In this document: positions 44,663 through 55,307 of the stretch, piece by piece
How positions within the stretch are numbered: position 1 is the first letter of the stretch
Layout of the letters: each line of letters begins with the position of its first letter
Assembly: GCA_030159235.1 (NCBI GenBank)
Contig: BSBG01000001.1
Coordinates: 727,461-791,460, forward strand
Direction of reading: 5' to 3'
Length of the DNA stretch: 64,000 bases
DNA from: Bacillus safensis
Lineage (GTDB): Bacteria > Bacillota > Bacilli > Bacillales > Bacillaceae
Notes under the pieces: model-generated
What the model saw: only the letters and a program-made list of their open reading frames with translations
The model's database searches: none
Told to the model about the DNA's origin: nothing
Made by a program: the position numbers and the translations under genes

Positions 44663-44872
44663 TTATGAATGCCTTTTGTTAAATAGCCAATCTGCGGCGA
44701 AAAAAACAAAGAGACCCGCCATGAGAATGACAAAAGTGACGGGTGGACTGTCACCTTGGAAAAACGCATACAACGCATGTGCTCCTAATGCGAGCAGAAA
44801 AAAGATAAATGCTGGTACAGCTGCTTTATGTACATTCGCTTGTTCTCTTTTCGTCATTTTTTTAAAAAACAT
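44663..44872 (-). CDS. Small two-helix membrane protein
   Basis: A 69-residue protein with a basic start (MFFKKMTKREQ) and two hydrophobic helices (VPAFIFFLLALGAHALYAFF and VTFVILMAGLFVFFAADWLF). It begins 15 bases after the stop of the DUF418 gene on the same strand, so it is probably cotranscribed. Family not recognised. GGGGAATAG precedes the ATG. Confidence 0.7.
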   Translation of the reverse strand: MFFKKMTKREQANVHKAAVPAFIFFLLALGAHALYAFFQGDSPPVTFVILMAGLFVFFAADWLFNKRHS

Positions 44873-44887
44873 TGTAACTATTCCCCT

Positions 44888-46021
44888 TTATGATGCTTTT
44901 TTCATCGTCACCCGGCGAAGTGCCTGTGAACGGATATATTCCATTGGCCCGATTCTCCAAACCTTTAGGCAAACTGCTGAAATCGCGATTTGCAGAAGTG
45001 AAACCAACAGCCATGCTAATACGATAAGGGGGGCATTGATGTGACCGCCGAGACCCAATCCCCAGCTATAGAAAAGAACCGAGCAGATGACATTTTGCAG
45101 GATGTAGCAGCTAAGCGCCATTTTCCCGACATATTCAAACCAAGTCCACATAAACCATGACTCCGTGCGTGCTAGGAGCTTCGCAATGACAGTTATATAG
45201 AAAATAGAGAGGAATGGTGAAAAGGCGTAGCGCACCACGAATTCCACTAGATCGTTCGGAACAAAGACTAGTGCATTCAGCGACAGACCGACCCACAGTC
45301 CGATTCGGAACAATCTTTTTCTAAGAGATTGTCCGCGTTCATTTGCATAAAATACACCGGCTCTCATCATTCGAACACCTAATAAAAACAGAAATGTGTT
45401 CATTGGAATAATAAAGATCGCTTCTTCACGATACATGAAGAAGTATTGTAACCGTTCTTGAACCTGCGAGAGCCATGTCTCTGGCAACTGCTCTTCTAGC
45501 GCCGGTTCACTGCTTTGGTCATAGGATTCTGACTCCGTTTCAGAGATGGCGTACAACATCAGACATGACATGACGAGCAAATGAATCACGCCTGAGAATA
45601 TCAAGCCCTTTTTGATGCGTCTGCTGCCTCCCCTTACAATATAGGCCACAAGTAAACCCGTAACGGCATAACTCATGAGCACATCATATTCCATCACAAG
45701 CGCAAAATGGACAAAGCCTTCGATGAATAAAAATAAAAGAATCCATAAATAAGTCCCTGGCCAAGGCGTGTCTTTTCTTTTCGCCTGCTGATATTTCAGC
45801 TCTAATCCAACACCGAACATGATCGTAAGCAGCGAAAGCATTTTTCCATAAACAAACATGGAAACAAGGCTTTCAAGAAAACTGCCATTTTCATACTCAT
45901 CTGCAATCTGATCTGTCGCAAAGGTATCCCCTGCATACGCAAAAAACCAGACGTTCGTTCCCAATGTGCCTAGTATGGCAAAACCTCGTAAAATATCTAA
46001 TAATCGTATTCTCTCTTTCAC
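44888..46021 (-). CDS. DUF418-domain membrane protein (YeiB-like)
   Basis: A 377-residue membrane protein with about ten helices. The start RIRLLDILRGFAILGTLGTNV and the C-terminal block FEYVGKMALSCYILQNVICS...GLGLGG are hallmarks of the DUF418/YeiB family, related to membrane acyltransferases of the HGSNAT type. The start is GTG after AAGGAG. Function unknown, perhaps transfer of acyl groups to envelope glycans. Confidence 0.88.
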   Translation of the reverse strand: MKERIRLLDILRGFAILGTLGTNVWFFAYAGDTFATDQIADEYENGSFLESLVSMFVYGKMLSLLTIMFGVGLELKYQQAKRKDTPWPGTYLWILLFLFIEGFVHFALVMEYDVLMSYAVTGLLVAYIVRGGSRRIKKGLIFSGVIHLLVMSCLMLYAISETESESYDQSSEPALEEQLPETWLSQVQERLQYFFMYREEAIFIIPMNTFLFLLGVRMMRAGVFYANERGQSLRKRLFRIGLWVGLSLNALVFVPNDLVEFVVRYAFSPFLSIFYITVIAKLLARTESWFMWTWFEYVGKMALSCYILQNVICSVLFYSWGLGLGGHINAPLIVLAWLLVSLLQIAISAVCLKVWRIGPMEYIRSQALRRVTMKKAS

Positions 46022-46109
46022 TAGAACGCTCCTTCCCTTTATACAGTTATCATATTTTGGTAAAGTTCGGAAGCCCGTTCTACTGAAATTAAGGAATATT
46101 TAAACAAAA

Positions 46110-46144
46110 AAACACCAGTAAAATGTGTGATTTTACTGGTGTTT
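46110..46144 (-). terminator. Terminator after purA
   Basis: AAACACCAGTAAAAT and ATTTTACTGGTGTTT form a perfect stem; the minus strand continues with a U run. Confidence 0.9.
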
Positions 46145-46157
46145 GATTCGTCTATTC

Positions 46158-47477
<1,320 letters not shown>

Positions 47478-47533
47478 TTATCTCTTTCAAACACATTTAT
47501 TTTATCAATGCACACTGAAAAAGTCAACGTGAA

Positions 47534-47576
47534 ATCCGAACATTAATATCTCGAAATCGAATTTTGTTCGCTTTAA
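47534..47576. promoter_or_regulatory. PurR operator (paired PurBoxes) of purA
   Basis: ATCCGAACATTA on the plus strand and AAAGCGAACAAAATT on the minus strand form two inverted PurBoxes about 17 bases apart, matching the arrangement bound by the Bacillus PurR repressor, 90-130 bases before the purA start codon. Confidence 0.8.
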
Positions 47577-47690
47577 ATATGAAGAAAAGCGCTTTAATCA
47601 CTTCTTCGACGCTTAAAAAAGGAGATTTTGAGCAAAAACAACTTTATATCGTTTTCAGCTGTTCATCCTCTGCGATTGGCACGAAACGAA

Positions 47691-47720
47691 AAAAGACCCC
47701 CAAGAATGGTCGTCTTTTTT
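47691..47720 (-). terminator. Terminator after yycE
   Basis: On the minus strand AAAAAAGACGACC pairs with GGGGGTCTTTTTT across a short loop; it overlaps the yycE stop codon. Confidence 0.75.
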
Positions 47721-48132
47721 AAACGGGTGTGATTCCTTCTGTGTTCATCAGCACAACTCGATACCCATCTGGATCTTCAATGGTTGCTCCTCCCCGCTCC
47801 CAGTAAGGATTGGTTGAGGTGACATGCCGTCCGCCGAATGAGATTAATCTCTCCTTCATTTGCTGACATTCCTCTGCATCAGGAATATAGAAAACGAGTA
47901 GCTGTTCTGGATGCGGGACAGGCAGGCTTTCTTCTTCTTCATGTTTGGTGATTTCTAAATGAACATGCTGGTGAGGCAGCCCGAGCATCACACCATCGTA
48001 CCCTTCGTGCTGATCAAATGAGCCTATTCGTTTAAGCCCTAATCCTTCTTCATAAAAGGAAACAACCTCTTTCATGTTGACGGTTGGTCGTGCGATGCGT
48101 AATTGAGCGGCTTCGAACTGTTGAAATTTCAT
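47719..48132 (-). CDS. yycE: VOC-family (glyoxalase-like) protein
   Basis: A 137-residue protein of the vicinal oxygen chelate fold with paired beta-alpha-beta modules; GGATIEDPDGYRVVLMN near the C-terminus is the second-module signature. It corresponds to YycE, found beside dnaC in B. subtilis, whose substrate is unknown. AAAGGAG precedes the ATG by eight bases. It has its own terminator and lies between dnaC and purA on the same strand. Confidence 0.85.
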   Translation of the reverse strand: MKFQQFEAAQLRIARPTVNMKEVVSFYEEGLGLKRIGSFDQHEGYDGVMLGLPHQHVHLEITKHEEEESLPVPHPEQLLVFYIPDAEECQQMKERLISFGGRHVTSTNPYWERGGATIEDPDGYRVVLMNTEGITPV

Positions 48133-48233
48133 CAGTCATCACTCCTTTTCTTCTTTTAGTATACGCGCTCTCTTTATCCCTCTCCTCCTCATTTTGATCG
48201 TTTTTCTATCATTCTTTCGATGTAGAAGAATCA

Positions 48234-48263
48234 AAAAAGGCCCAGCTTCTTGAGCTGGGCTTT
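48234..48263 (-). terminator. Terminator after dnaC
   Basis: AAGCCCAGCTCAAG and CTTGAGCTGGGC-type arms form a strong stem at the dnaC stop codon, followed on the minus strand by CTTTTTTG. Confidence 0.88.
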
Positions 48264-49626
48264 AAGCACCGGGCGGAACACCGGCATCGTCAAATCTTCT
48301 TTCCAGGTTGACGAATTTGTTATATTCTTTAACGAACGCCAGTGATACTGTACCAACTGGACCGTTACGCTGTTTAGCAATAATGATTTCAATGATGTTC
48401 TTATTCTCTGACTCTTTGTCGTAGTAATCATCACGATAAAGGAATGCCACAATATCGGCATCCTGCTCGATACTTCCTGATTCACGAATATCAGACATCA
48501 TCGGACGTTTGTCCTGACGCTGCTCAACCCCACGTGAAAGCTGAGACAAGGCAATAACTGGAACTTCAAGCTCCCTTGCCAACGATTTTAATGCCCTTGA
48601 TATTTCAGAAACCTCTTGCTGACGGTTATCGCTTGATCGTCCGCTCCCTTGAATGAGCTGCAAGTAGTCAATCAGGATCATACCAAGTCCATTTTCTTGC
48701 TTCAATCTTCGGCATTTCGAGCGAATTTCACTTACTCTAATTCCAGGTGTATCATCAATGAAAATCCCACTGTTTGATAGCGAGCCCATTGCCATTGTCA
48801 GCTTGCCCCAGTCCTCTTCTGTCAGATTACCGGTTCTTAGGTTTTGTGCGTTGATATTCCCCTCTGCACAAAGCATACGCATGACTAGCTGCTCAGAACC
48901 CATCTCCAAACTAAAGATGGCGACACTTTCGTCCGTTTTGGTCGCGACATTTTGGGCGATGTTCAATGCGAAGGCGGTTTTCCCTACTGATGGACGAGCC
49001 GCTACAATGATTAAGTCATTTCGCTGGAATCCAGCTGTCATCCGGTCAAGCTCAGAGAAACCCGTTGGAATCCCTGTGATATCGCCTTTGCGGTTATGAA
49101 GCTGTTCAATATTATCATATGTTTGAACAAGAACGTCCTTAATGTTTTGAAAGGCTCCTGAATTTTTACGCTGCGCCACTTCCATAATGGTCTTTTCAGC
49201 ATCACTCAACAGATCCTCTACTTCATCCTCACGCGTGTACCCATCCTGTGCAATGGTTGTCGCAGTACGAATCAGACGTCTTAAAATGGATTTCTCTTCT
49301 ACAATTTTTGCATAATATTCAATGTTTGCGGCAGTTGGAACCGAGTTCGCAATATCGGTTAAATATGAAATCCCGCCTACCTCTTCTAGTAAATCTGTAT
49401 TGGCAAGTTCTGATGTCACCGTGACAAGATCGACCGGTTCCCCTCTATCGCCAAGCACAAGCATCGCATTGTATATCTTTTGATGCGACATTCTATAGAA
49501 ATCCTCTGGAATTAGTACCTCAGAAGCGAGCGTTAGCGCAGATGGTTCTAAAAAAACAGCACCTAATACGGCCTGCTCGGCTTCTATATTTTGCGGCGGC
49601 AGCCGGTCATCGAGAAGTTCCGTCAT
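48262..49626 (-). CDS. dnaC: Replicative DNA helicase (DnaB family)
   Basis: A 454-residue hexameric helicase, named DnaC in Bacillus and DnaB in E. coli. It shows the N-terminal domain (DRLPPQNIEAEQAVLGAVF), Walker A ARPSVGKTAFALN, Walker B MILIDYLQLIQG and the end GTVSLAFVKEYNKF. The length equals that of the B. subtilis enzyme when starting at the ATG at 49626, preceded by AGGACGGTG; the frame to 49758 is non-coding. In B. subtilis rplI lies directly upstream; here two DUF4885-like genes occupy that side. Confidence 0.97.
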   Translation of the reverse strand: MTELLDDRLPPQNIEAEQAVLGAVFLEPSALTLASEVLIPEDFYRMSHQKIYNAMLVLGDRGEPVDLVTVTSELANTDLLEEVGGISYLTDIANSVPTAANIEYYAKIVEEKSILRRLIRTATTIAQDGYTREDEVEDLLSDAEKTIMEVAQRKNSGAFQNIKDVLVQTYDNIEQLHNRKGDITGIPTGFSELDRMTAGFQRNDLIIVAARPSVGKTAFALNIAQNVATKTDESVAIFSLEMGSEQLVMRMLCAEGNINAQNLRTGNLTEEDWGKLTMAMGSLSNSGIFIDDTPGIRVSEIRSKCRRLKQENGLGMILIDYLQLIQGSGRSSDNRQQEVSEISRALKSLARELEVPVIALSQLSRGVEQRQDKRPMMSDIRESGSIEQDADIVAFLYRDDYYDKESENKNIIEIIIAKQRNGPVGTVSLAFVKEYNKFVNLERRFDDAGVPPGA

Positions 49627-49766
49627 GCCAAGCACCGTCCTTTCATAAAAAAATACGCTACTCATCATTTTAACATTTTCATGAATAAAAAAGTGAAAAA
49701 CATCAACTATAGTCAAAATTACCATGTTGATTTTTCTTTGAACAGCAAACCAACGCATTTCAATAG

Positions 49767-49805
49767 AAAAGACTCTGTAACATAAATTGTTATAGAGTCC
49801 TTTAT
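49767..49805 (-). terminator. Terminator after the tandem DUF4885-like genes
   Basis: On the minus strand GGACTCTATAACA pairs with TGTTACAGAGTCTTTT. It separates the pair from dnaC. Confidence 0.8.
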
Positions 49806-49847
49806 TATCACTATCTGGTTTTGTACCTGTTGTCGTTCATGTTTTGT

Positions 49848-50804
49848 TCATCTATCCGTTTTCTTCACTCCATAATTTTCTTTTTGTCCAATGTCTTGTA
49901 AAGATCCATTTTGATAACCAATAGATAGCACCAAATCGGGAATAGAATCAAACCCATTTTTGGCTAAATCAAAGAGCTGTGCACCATAATAAGAAGCGGC
50001 AATACGTGCATTTTCTGCTGTATATGGATTTTTAAGAAGTTCTTCTTTATATAGATCAAAAATATTCGCTCCGTTATCCGTTACAAATTGACCATTTACA
50101 ATGTTTAAGTCTTTCAAATTGTAGCCTGTCACCGTTTTGATTTGGTTGACAAGATGGAACTTTGCCAGAGAATCAGGTGTGAATTGAGTAGAATCATCAT
50201 TTCTACTTTTCATAATATGGAAAAATAATTCTCTTGTATTATTGGTTGTATTTAATAAGTCTTCTATTTGTTTGATCAGCGATTCGTCTGTTGAACCACT
50301 CACCACTAGCTTGAAATTATTCGGGTCAATGGTAAAAGTTAAATTGGTGTTTTTGGGAATGGTTATACCGTTTTTAGAGAATAAATCTTGTAATTGTTCG
50401 TTGACCTTTTGACGATTAAGTATTTTCTTTTCTACACTTTCTTGGGTAGGATCGTATCGTTTTTCATTACGGAAGATGGCGTCATTAAAGTCATATTGAC
50501 CACCTTTTCCAGAATTAGCCCAGCCAATCTCCATCGTATAAGCAGCTTCTCTCTCTACTTTAGTTAGATCACTCCTGAAATAAGGTGAGTTAGAATTTCT
50601 ATACTTATCGTGAATATGGCCTTGAGGATTTTTGAAACGCTTATTTTGTTCATTTATTTTTTGGTATTTTTCATCTAGTATTTTCATCCGTCTATCAGAT
50701 TCGGTCATCACCTCATTTGTACTTTTAATAGCTGGATGGCTATTGAAGTCGGTAAGGTTCTGATTGTTTAGAACAGTTGTTGCGTTTGATGTATTTATAT
50801 TCAC
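49848..50804 (-). CDS. DUF4885-like protein, downstream copy
   Basis: A 318-residue soluble protein, about 85-90% identical by eye to the gene before it. Landmarks are NEVMTESDRRMKILDEKYQK, NGITIPKNTNLTFTIDPNNF and KFHLVNQIKTVTGYNLKDLN. I recall related Bacillus proteins as DUF4885, function unknown. The start is GTG and overlaps the stop of the upstream copy (GTGA). No signal peptide is visible. The C-terminus (QKENYGVKKTDR) is longer than in the other copy. Confidence 0.8.
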   Translation of the reverse strand: MNINTSNATTVLNNQNLTDFNSHPAIKSTNEVMTESDRRMKILDEKYQKINEQNKRFKNPQGHIHDKYRNSNSPYFRSDLTKVEREAAYTMEIGWANSGKGGQYDFNDAIFRNEKRYDPTQESVEKKILNRQKVNEQLQDLFSKNGITIPKNTNLTFTIDPNNFKLVVSGSTDESLIKQIEDLLNTTNNTRELFFHIMKSRNDDSTQFTPDSLAKFHLVNQIKTVTGYNLKDLNIVNGQFVTDNGANIFDLYKEELLKNPYTAENARIAASYYGAQLFDLAKNGFDSIPDLVLSIGYQNGSLQDIGQKENYGVKKTDR

Positions 50805-51745
50805 TTTGATACTCCGTAATTCACCTTTTGCCCAATGTCATATAAAGACCCGTTTTCATACCCAATAGATAACACCAAATCGGGAATAGAATCAAACCCA
50901 TTTTTGGCTAAACCAAAGAGCTGTGCACCATAATGAGAAGCGGCAATACGTGCATTTTCTGCTGTGTATGGATTTTTCAGAAGTTCTTCTTTGTATAGAT
51001 CAAAAATATTCGTCCCGTTATCCGTTACAAATTGACCATTCACAATGTTTAAGTCTTTCAAATTGTAGCCTGTGACCGTTTTTATTTGGTTGACAAGATG
51101 AAACTTTGCCAGAGAATCAGGTGTGAATTGAGTAGAATCATCATTTCTACTTTTCATGATGTGGAAAAATAATTCTCGTGTATTGTTGCTTGTATTCAGT
51201 ATGTCTTCTATTTGTTTGATCAGCGATTCGTCTGTTGAACCACTCACCACTAACTTGAAATTATTAGGATCAATGGTAAAAGTTAAATTGGTGTTTTTAG
51301 GAATGGTTATACCGTTTTTAGAGAATAAATCTTGTAATTGTTCGTTGACCTTTTGACGATTGAGTATTTTCTTTTCTACACTTTCTTGGGTAGGATCGTA
51401 TCGTTTTTCATTACGGAAGATGGCGTCATTAAAGTCATATTGACCACCTTTATTATTCCTTGCCCAACTCATTTCCATAATGTAAGCAGCTTCTCTTTCC
51501 GTTTTTGTTAGATCACTTCTGAAATAAGAAGAGTAAGGGTTTCTATACTTATTATATATATGGTCTTGAGGATCTTTGAACCGTTTATTTTGTTCATTTA
51601 TTTTTTGGTATTTTTCATCTAGTATTTTCATCCGTCTATCAGATTCGGTCATCACCTCATTTGTACTTTTAATAGCTGATTGATCTTTAGAGTCTATCAG
51701 ATTCTGATTGTTTGAAGCTGCCGTGTATGACGTATTAATATTCAT
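50801..51745 (-). CDS. DUF4885-like protein, upstream copy
   Basis: A 314-residue paralog of the next gene, with AAGGAG nine bases before the ATG. The middle (residues ~100-260) is nearly identical between the two copies at DNA level as well, while the N-terminal ~25 residues and residues ~60-100 have diverged, so either the duplication is recent or gene conversion is active. It is divergent from a secreted protein gene and shares a 108-base promoter region with it. Confidence 0.8.
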   Translation of the reverse strand: MNINTSYTAASNNQNLIDSKDQSAIKSTNEVMTESDRRMKILDEKYQKINEQNKRFKDPQDHIYNKYRNPYSSYFRSDLTKTEREAAYIMEMSWARNNKGGQYDFNDAIFRNEKRYDPTQESVEKKILNRQKVNEQLQDLFSKNGITIPKNTNLTFTIDPNNFKLVVSGSTDESLIKQIEDILNTSNNTRELFFHIMKSRNDDSTQFTPDSLAKFHLVNQIKTVTGYNLKDLNIVNGQFVTDNGTNIFDLYKEELLKNPYTAENARIAASHYGAQLFGLAKNGFDSIPDLVLSIGYENGSLYDIGQKVNYGVSK

Positions 51746-51782
51746 TTGGATTCTCCTTTTTTAAAAATTAGTGATTATTAAA

Positions 51783-51827
51783 TATATCGGCAATTAAGTT
51801 AAAATTTGTTAGTTTCAATCCGATATA
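51783..51827. promoter_or_regulatory. Inverted repeat in the divergent promoter
   Basis: TATATCGG at 51783-51790 and CCGATATA at 51820-51827 are perfect inverted copies separated by 29 bases; the right arm overlaps TATACT, a likely -10 element of the plus-strand gene. It may be a shared operator for both divergent units. Confidence 0.4.
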
Positions 51828-51853
51828 CTAATTATTACAAGGAGGGTTAAAAT

Positions 51854-52711
51854 ATGACAAATACTTTCTTCAAACGTTTTTTATTACCAGCATTGGTATT
51901 AGTGCTTGTTACTAGTTTTTTTGCACCTAATTCTGCGGAAGCAGCTATTACAGGAAATAACAGTCCTAACACAGCAAGTTCAATGGGATATTGGAAAAAT
52001 AGTCGTGCAGACACGACAATCTTACCCGAAGGTGAAAATGAAGCGTATTATCAGTTTACGATCAATAAAGATGAAAGAGTTTATGTCAGAAGTTCGTATA
52101 ATAAGCAATATACAGGGATGAATATCGAGGTATATAATTCTAAATATTCTAGGACAGGGTCCGAAGTTATTAATCCTGATTCAGTAACTCCTTTTATTTT
52201 TGCTAATACTGGTGAAGTTACATCAACTTCAGAGACTTATTTTGTGAAAGTGACCCGTGGTACATATACAGGGAATATGTACTTTACTGTTTCCATTCAA
52301 GATCGTATTAAATCTGGGAATGGGACATTCAATTTTACTGGGACTGCTACCAACTTGGGGAATTCCTCTTTAAATTTTTCAGGAGTTGATTCTTCAGTCA
52401 TTACAATGGATTTAACTAATAATTCCACAGTTCCTAAACGTGCTGTAGTTAAATCAATTACGACAACTAGTACCCAAACACCAAACCAAGGGAATGTTAC
52501 ACACAAACTGATGGCTAGTGAAAGTAATATTTGGTACACATCACTTTTTTCATCTGCAACAAGTGGTTCTTACCGTATTTCTCTGGATGATCAATTAAAA
52601 GTCGCGCAAAAATGGAACTTTAAGTACAATGCAAAAGCTACAGCGAGATCCACTATGAGCAATGTCAAAGCCGATATCCGTTACGAATATGATGTCACAG
52701 ATGGATTCTAA
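51854..52711 (+). CDS. Secreted protein of unknown function
   Basis: A 285-residue exported protein. AAGGAGGG precedes the ATG; the signal peptide (FFKRFLLPALVLVLVTSFFA) ends at AEA-A. Residues ~30-150 look like a beta-rich PPC-type domain (NEAYYQFTINKDERVYVRSS, then YFVKVTRGTYTGNMYFTVSI), as often seen in secreted proteins. The second half is also strand-rich and contains many Thr and Ser. No catalytic motif is visible. It is divergent from the DUF4885-like pair. Confidence 0.75.
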   Translation: MTNTFFKRFLLPALVLVLVTSFFAPNSAEAAITGNNSPNTASSMGYWKNSRADTTILPEGENEAYYQFTINKDERVYVRSSYNKQYTGMNIEVYNSKYSRTGSEVINPDSVTPFIFANTGEVTSTSETYFVKVTRGTYTGNMYFTVSIQDRIKSGNGTFNFTGTATNLGNSSLNFSGVDSSVITMDLTNNSTVPKRAVVKSITTTSTQTPNQGNVTHKLMASESNIWYTSLFSSATSGSYRISLDDQLKVAQKWNFKYNAKATARSTMSNVKADIRYEYDVTDGF

Positions 52712-52749
52712 TTGAATGGTGTTTACAGACATGTACACCGATTGATCAA

Positions 52750-52777
52750 AAAGTAAGGGGACATCCCTTACTTTTTT
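52750..52777 (+). terminator. Terminator after the secreted-protein gene
   Basis: AAGTAAGGG and CCCTTACTT form a stem followed by TTTTT, about 40 bases after the stop codon. Confidence 0.9.
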
Positions 52778-52863
52778 AATTGCCGTATTTTTGATGCTAT
52801 ATGATCTTTTGCCTCTCTTAAAGCAGCACTGTCCTTTCATAAAGAAATACGCCGCTCATAGTG

Positions 52864-53115
52864 TTAGTGGTGGTTTTCTTTGAGGGCGTGTTGAAAGAGG
52901 AGGATGGTGATCATATCGGTGGCCCGCTGGTACAAATCCCATTGTTCATAGGCCGCAAATATGATCCGTATTTCATGCAATGATTGCTTCATTTCATGAT
53001 ATTCTTCCAGTGTAAACGTATTTTTCAGTTTGAGCTGATTTTCAAGCAGTTTTAACCTCAGTTTTCCTAATGGGGTTTTCATTATGCCTACATTCCCTTC
53101 CATCTTGTCTTCCAT
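52864..53115 (-). CDS. Small hypothetical helical protein
   Basis: A frame of up to 83 residues; the internal ATG at 53082 (MKTPLGKLRLKLLENQ, 72 residues) could be the true start, since neither has an ideal ribosome binding site (GGAAGGG lies between them). The sequence is predicted to be all helical, with LEEYHEMKQSLHEIRIIFAAYEQW-type amphipathic segments (shown in part) and a hydrophobic end ITILLFQHAL. Family not recognised; real but unassigned. Confidence 0.5.
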   Translation of the reverse strand: MEDKMEGNVGIMKTPLGKLRLKLLENQLKLKNTFTLEEYHEMKQSLHEIRIIFAAYEQWDLYQRATDMITILLFQHALKENHH

Positions 53116-53463
53116 AGAAAATTGTATATGAATTTACGCAAAATATTGAATAAGTTGTGAGATATGATCACCAGATTTTCGCAAAACCCTCCTCTTTTTT
53201 CCTTAAAATACAAGCAGGTCTATAGACTTATTTTTCCTCAAAATGATTTCAAGAAGAAAAACCTATATTTATTCCTGAATCAAACAGAAGAAAATGGTAA
53301 AAATTCCGAGACGGTCAAGGTCTTTTGGCATTTCTCCTCCGTTTAAATGACACGGTCCGGCATTCCCTATTTCCAATCATTTGGTAGTTAGTTAGTCCTT
53401 TATTTTCTGAATATTGAGATTAAAGCATCAATTACACAACTTTATGAACATTTGACTTCATAA

Positions 53464-53519
53464 TTGATAACCATTATCATTTGATTTGCTTGCGTGATCA
53501 TTGAGAATCATTTTCATTT
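53464..53519. promoter_or_regulatory. Two Fur boxes upstream of the dhb operon
   Basis: TTGATAACCATTATCATTT (53464-53482) and ATTGAGAATCATTTTCATTT (53500-53519) both match the Fur box GATAATGATTATCATTATC well. They sit 90-140 bases before the esterase gene, where Fur would repress the operon in iron-replete cells. The -10/-35 could not be fixed; TTGATT at 53481 is a candidate -35. No gene is seen in the rest of 53116-53606. Confidence 0.88.
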
Positions 53520-53606
53520 AAATTCTATTACTAAACTCATCCAATATCCGCAAGCCTGCTTTTATCATTGTATAAGGGTCAATTTGAGGAAGGGGATTTT
53601 TTACAT

Positions 53607-54491
53607 ATGTCCAAACGCCCTGAAGGAATGGGTACTGAGGATTCACTTTTTGGAGAAAGCCGTCCTTTTTTTATACCTGGGACGGAGCAACTGGATATCA
53701 CAGCTCACCCATACAGACTTTTTATATTTAAACCGAATACTACTCCTCCAGCGGCTGGTTTTCCAGTCATGTACGTGCTTGATGGGAATTCACTTTTTGG
53801 CACAATGGTCGAAGCCATTCGTTTACAGTCAAGAAGACCTGAAAAAACTGGTGTCGTACCTGCCATCATTGTTGGGATTGGCTATCAGACAGAAGCGCCC
53901 TATCATCCGCTTAGGCATTATGATCTCACTCTTACCGGCCCTGACGCTTCCATTGGGGGCAAAAGAAAGGACTTCTCCATTCATACATATGGCGGCGCCT
54001 CTTCTTTCTTTTCTTTTATAGAAAAGACGGTAAAGCCTTATATCGAGCAGCGCTTTCCGATCAACCAGAGTCGTCAAACACTGTTTGGGCATTCTCTTGG
54101 CGGTCTTTTTGTATTACACACACTACTTGAGCACCCTGATGCTTATCAGACATATATTGCAGGCAGTCCTTCTATCCATTGGAACAAAGAATTATTTCTA
54201 GAAAAAGAACATCAATTCACCAACCGTATACGTCAGGTGCCTATAGATGTCAGGCTGCTTGTAGGTGTAGGTGAGTTAGAAAAACATCATCCATGCCAAA
54301 TGAATGCTCATGCAAAGTCACTAGCAAATCGTATGCTGCCTTTATCCTCATATGGCTTGCATACGGCCTATCACGAGTTCCCTGAAGAAGGACATACATC
54401 CGTTTTACCAGTGCTGATGAATTACGCTTTTCGTTTTGCACTCTATCATGATGATTCTTTCACAACCACAGACATGAAGGAGAGGCAGTGA
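53607..54491 (+). CDS. besA: Siderophore (bacillibactin) esterase-like hydrolase
   Basis: A 294-residue alpha/beta hydrolase of the Fes/BesA esterase family, which hydrolyses ferric trilactone siderophores to release iron in the cytoplasm. The nucleophile is in GHSLGG and the histidine in PEEGHTSV near the C-terminus. The N-terminal part has VMYVLDGNSLFGTM. GAGGAAGGGGA precedes the ATG at 53607; the frame to 53568 is not needed. It is the first gene of the operon; in B. subtilis besA lies just upstream of dhbA as well. Stop and dhbA start are four bases apart. Confidence 0.9.
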   Translation: MSKRPEGMGTEDSLFGESRPFFIPGTEQLDITAHPYRLFIFKPNTTPPAAGFPVMYVLDGNSLFGTMVEAIRLQSRRPEKTGVVPAIIVGIGYQTEAPYHPLRHYDLTLTGPDASIGGKRKDFSIHTYGGASSFFSFIEKTVKPYIEQRFPINQSRQTLFGHSLGGLFVLHTLLEHPDAYQTYIAGSPSIHWNKELFLEKEHQFTNRIRQVPIDVRLLVGVGELEKHHPCQMNAHAKSLANRMLPLSSYGLHTAYHEFPEEGHTSVLPVLMNYAFRFALYHDDSFTTTDMKERQ

Positions 54492-54495
54492 ACAC

Positions 54496-55281
54496 ATGAA
54501 ACATAGTGGTCTATCTCAAAAGATTGCCCTTGTCACAGGCGCAGGGCAAGGTATTGGACAAGCAGTCGCAAAAAGACTAGCCGATGAAGGTGCGATTATT
54601 GCAGCAGTGGACGTAAATGAAGATCAGCTGAAAAATACCGTCCAGCAAATGAACGATGAAGGCATACGTGCCTTTGCCTATCCAGGCGACATTACCGATC
54701 ACGCTTCTGTTCAGCACATTGTCGATCAAATTGAACAGCAGCTTGGACCCATTTATTTACTGGTCAATGTAGCAGGCATTCTTCGAATCAGCTCTATTGA
54801 TCAGCTTAGTGCAGATGACTGGCAACAAACCTTCGCAGTCAACACACATGGTGTCTTTTACGTATCTCAAGCTGTCTCAAAATACATGATGAAAAGGTCG
54901 GAAGGGGTCATTGTGACCGTCAGCTCTAACGCAGGTGCCACTCCTAGAATGAATATGGCTGCCTATGCCGCTTCAAAGGCAGCAGCTACTTCTTTTACAA
55001 AAACGCTTGGATTAGAGCTGGCAGGCTATGGAATCAGATGCAACGTCGTCTCTCCTGGCTCTACCGCAACACCTATGCAATGGGCTTTATGGTCTGATGA
55101 ACAAGGAGCAGATCAGGTGATCAAAGGTTCATTAGAGACTTATAAAACCGGTATTCCTTTACAAAAAATCGCTGATCCTCAAAACATCGCTGATGCAGTC
55201 ATCTTCTTTGCATCTGAGCAATCCAGTCATATTACGATGCAGAATCTCACGATTGATGGTGGCGCAACACTCGGAATCTAG
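54496..55281 (+). CDS. dhbA: 2,3-dihydro-2,3-dihydroxybenzoate dehydrogenase
   Basis: A 261-residue short-chain dehydrogenase that oxidises 2,3-dihydro-DHB to 2,3-dihydroxybenzoate with NAD+. NAD-binding TGAGQGIGQAVAKRL, the catalytic serine in VSSNAGATPR and YAASKAAATSFTK (YxxxK) are present. It follows the esterase by four bases with GGAGAGG upstream of the ATG and starts the DHB branch of the pathway cluster. Confidence 0.95.
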   Translation: MKHSGLSQKIALVTGAGQGIGQAVAKRLADEGAIIAAVDVNEDQLKNTVQQMNDEGIRAFAYPGDITDHASVQHIVDQIEQQLGPIYLLVNVAGILRISSIDQLSADDWQQTFAVNTHGVFYVSQAVSKYMMKRSEGVIVTVSSNAGATPRMNMAAYAASKAAATSFTKTLGLELAGYGIRCNVVSPGSTATPMQWALWSDEQGADQVIKGSLETYKTGIPLQKIADPQNIADAVIFFASEQSSHITMQNLTIDGGATLGI

Positions 55282-55307
55282 CACTTTATCAAAAAGGAGG
55301 TCTTTTC

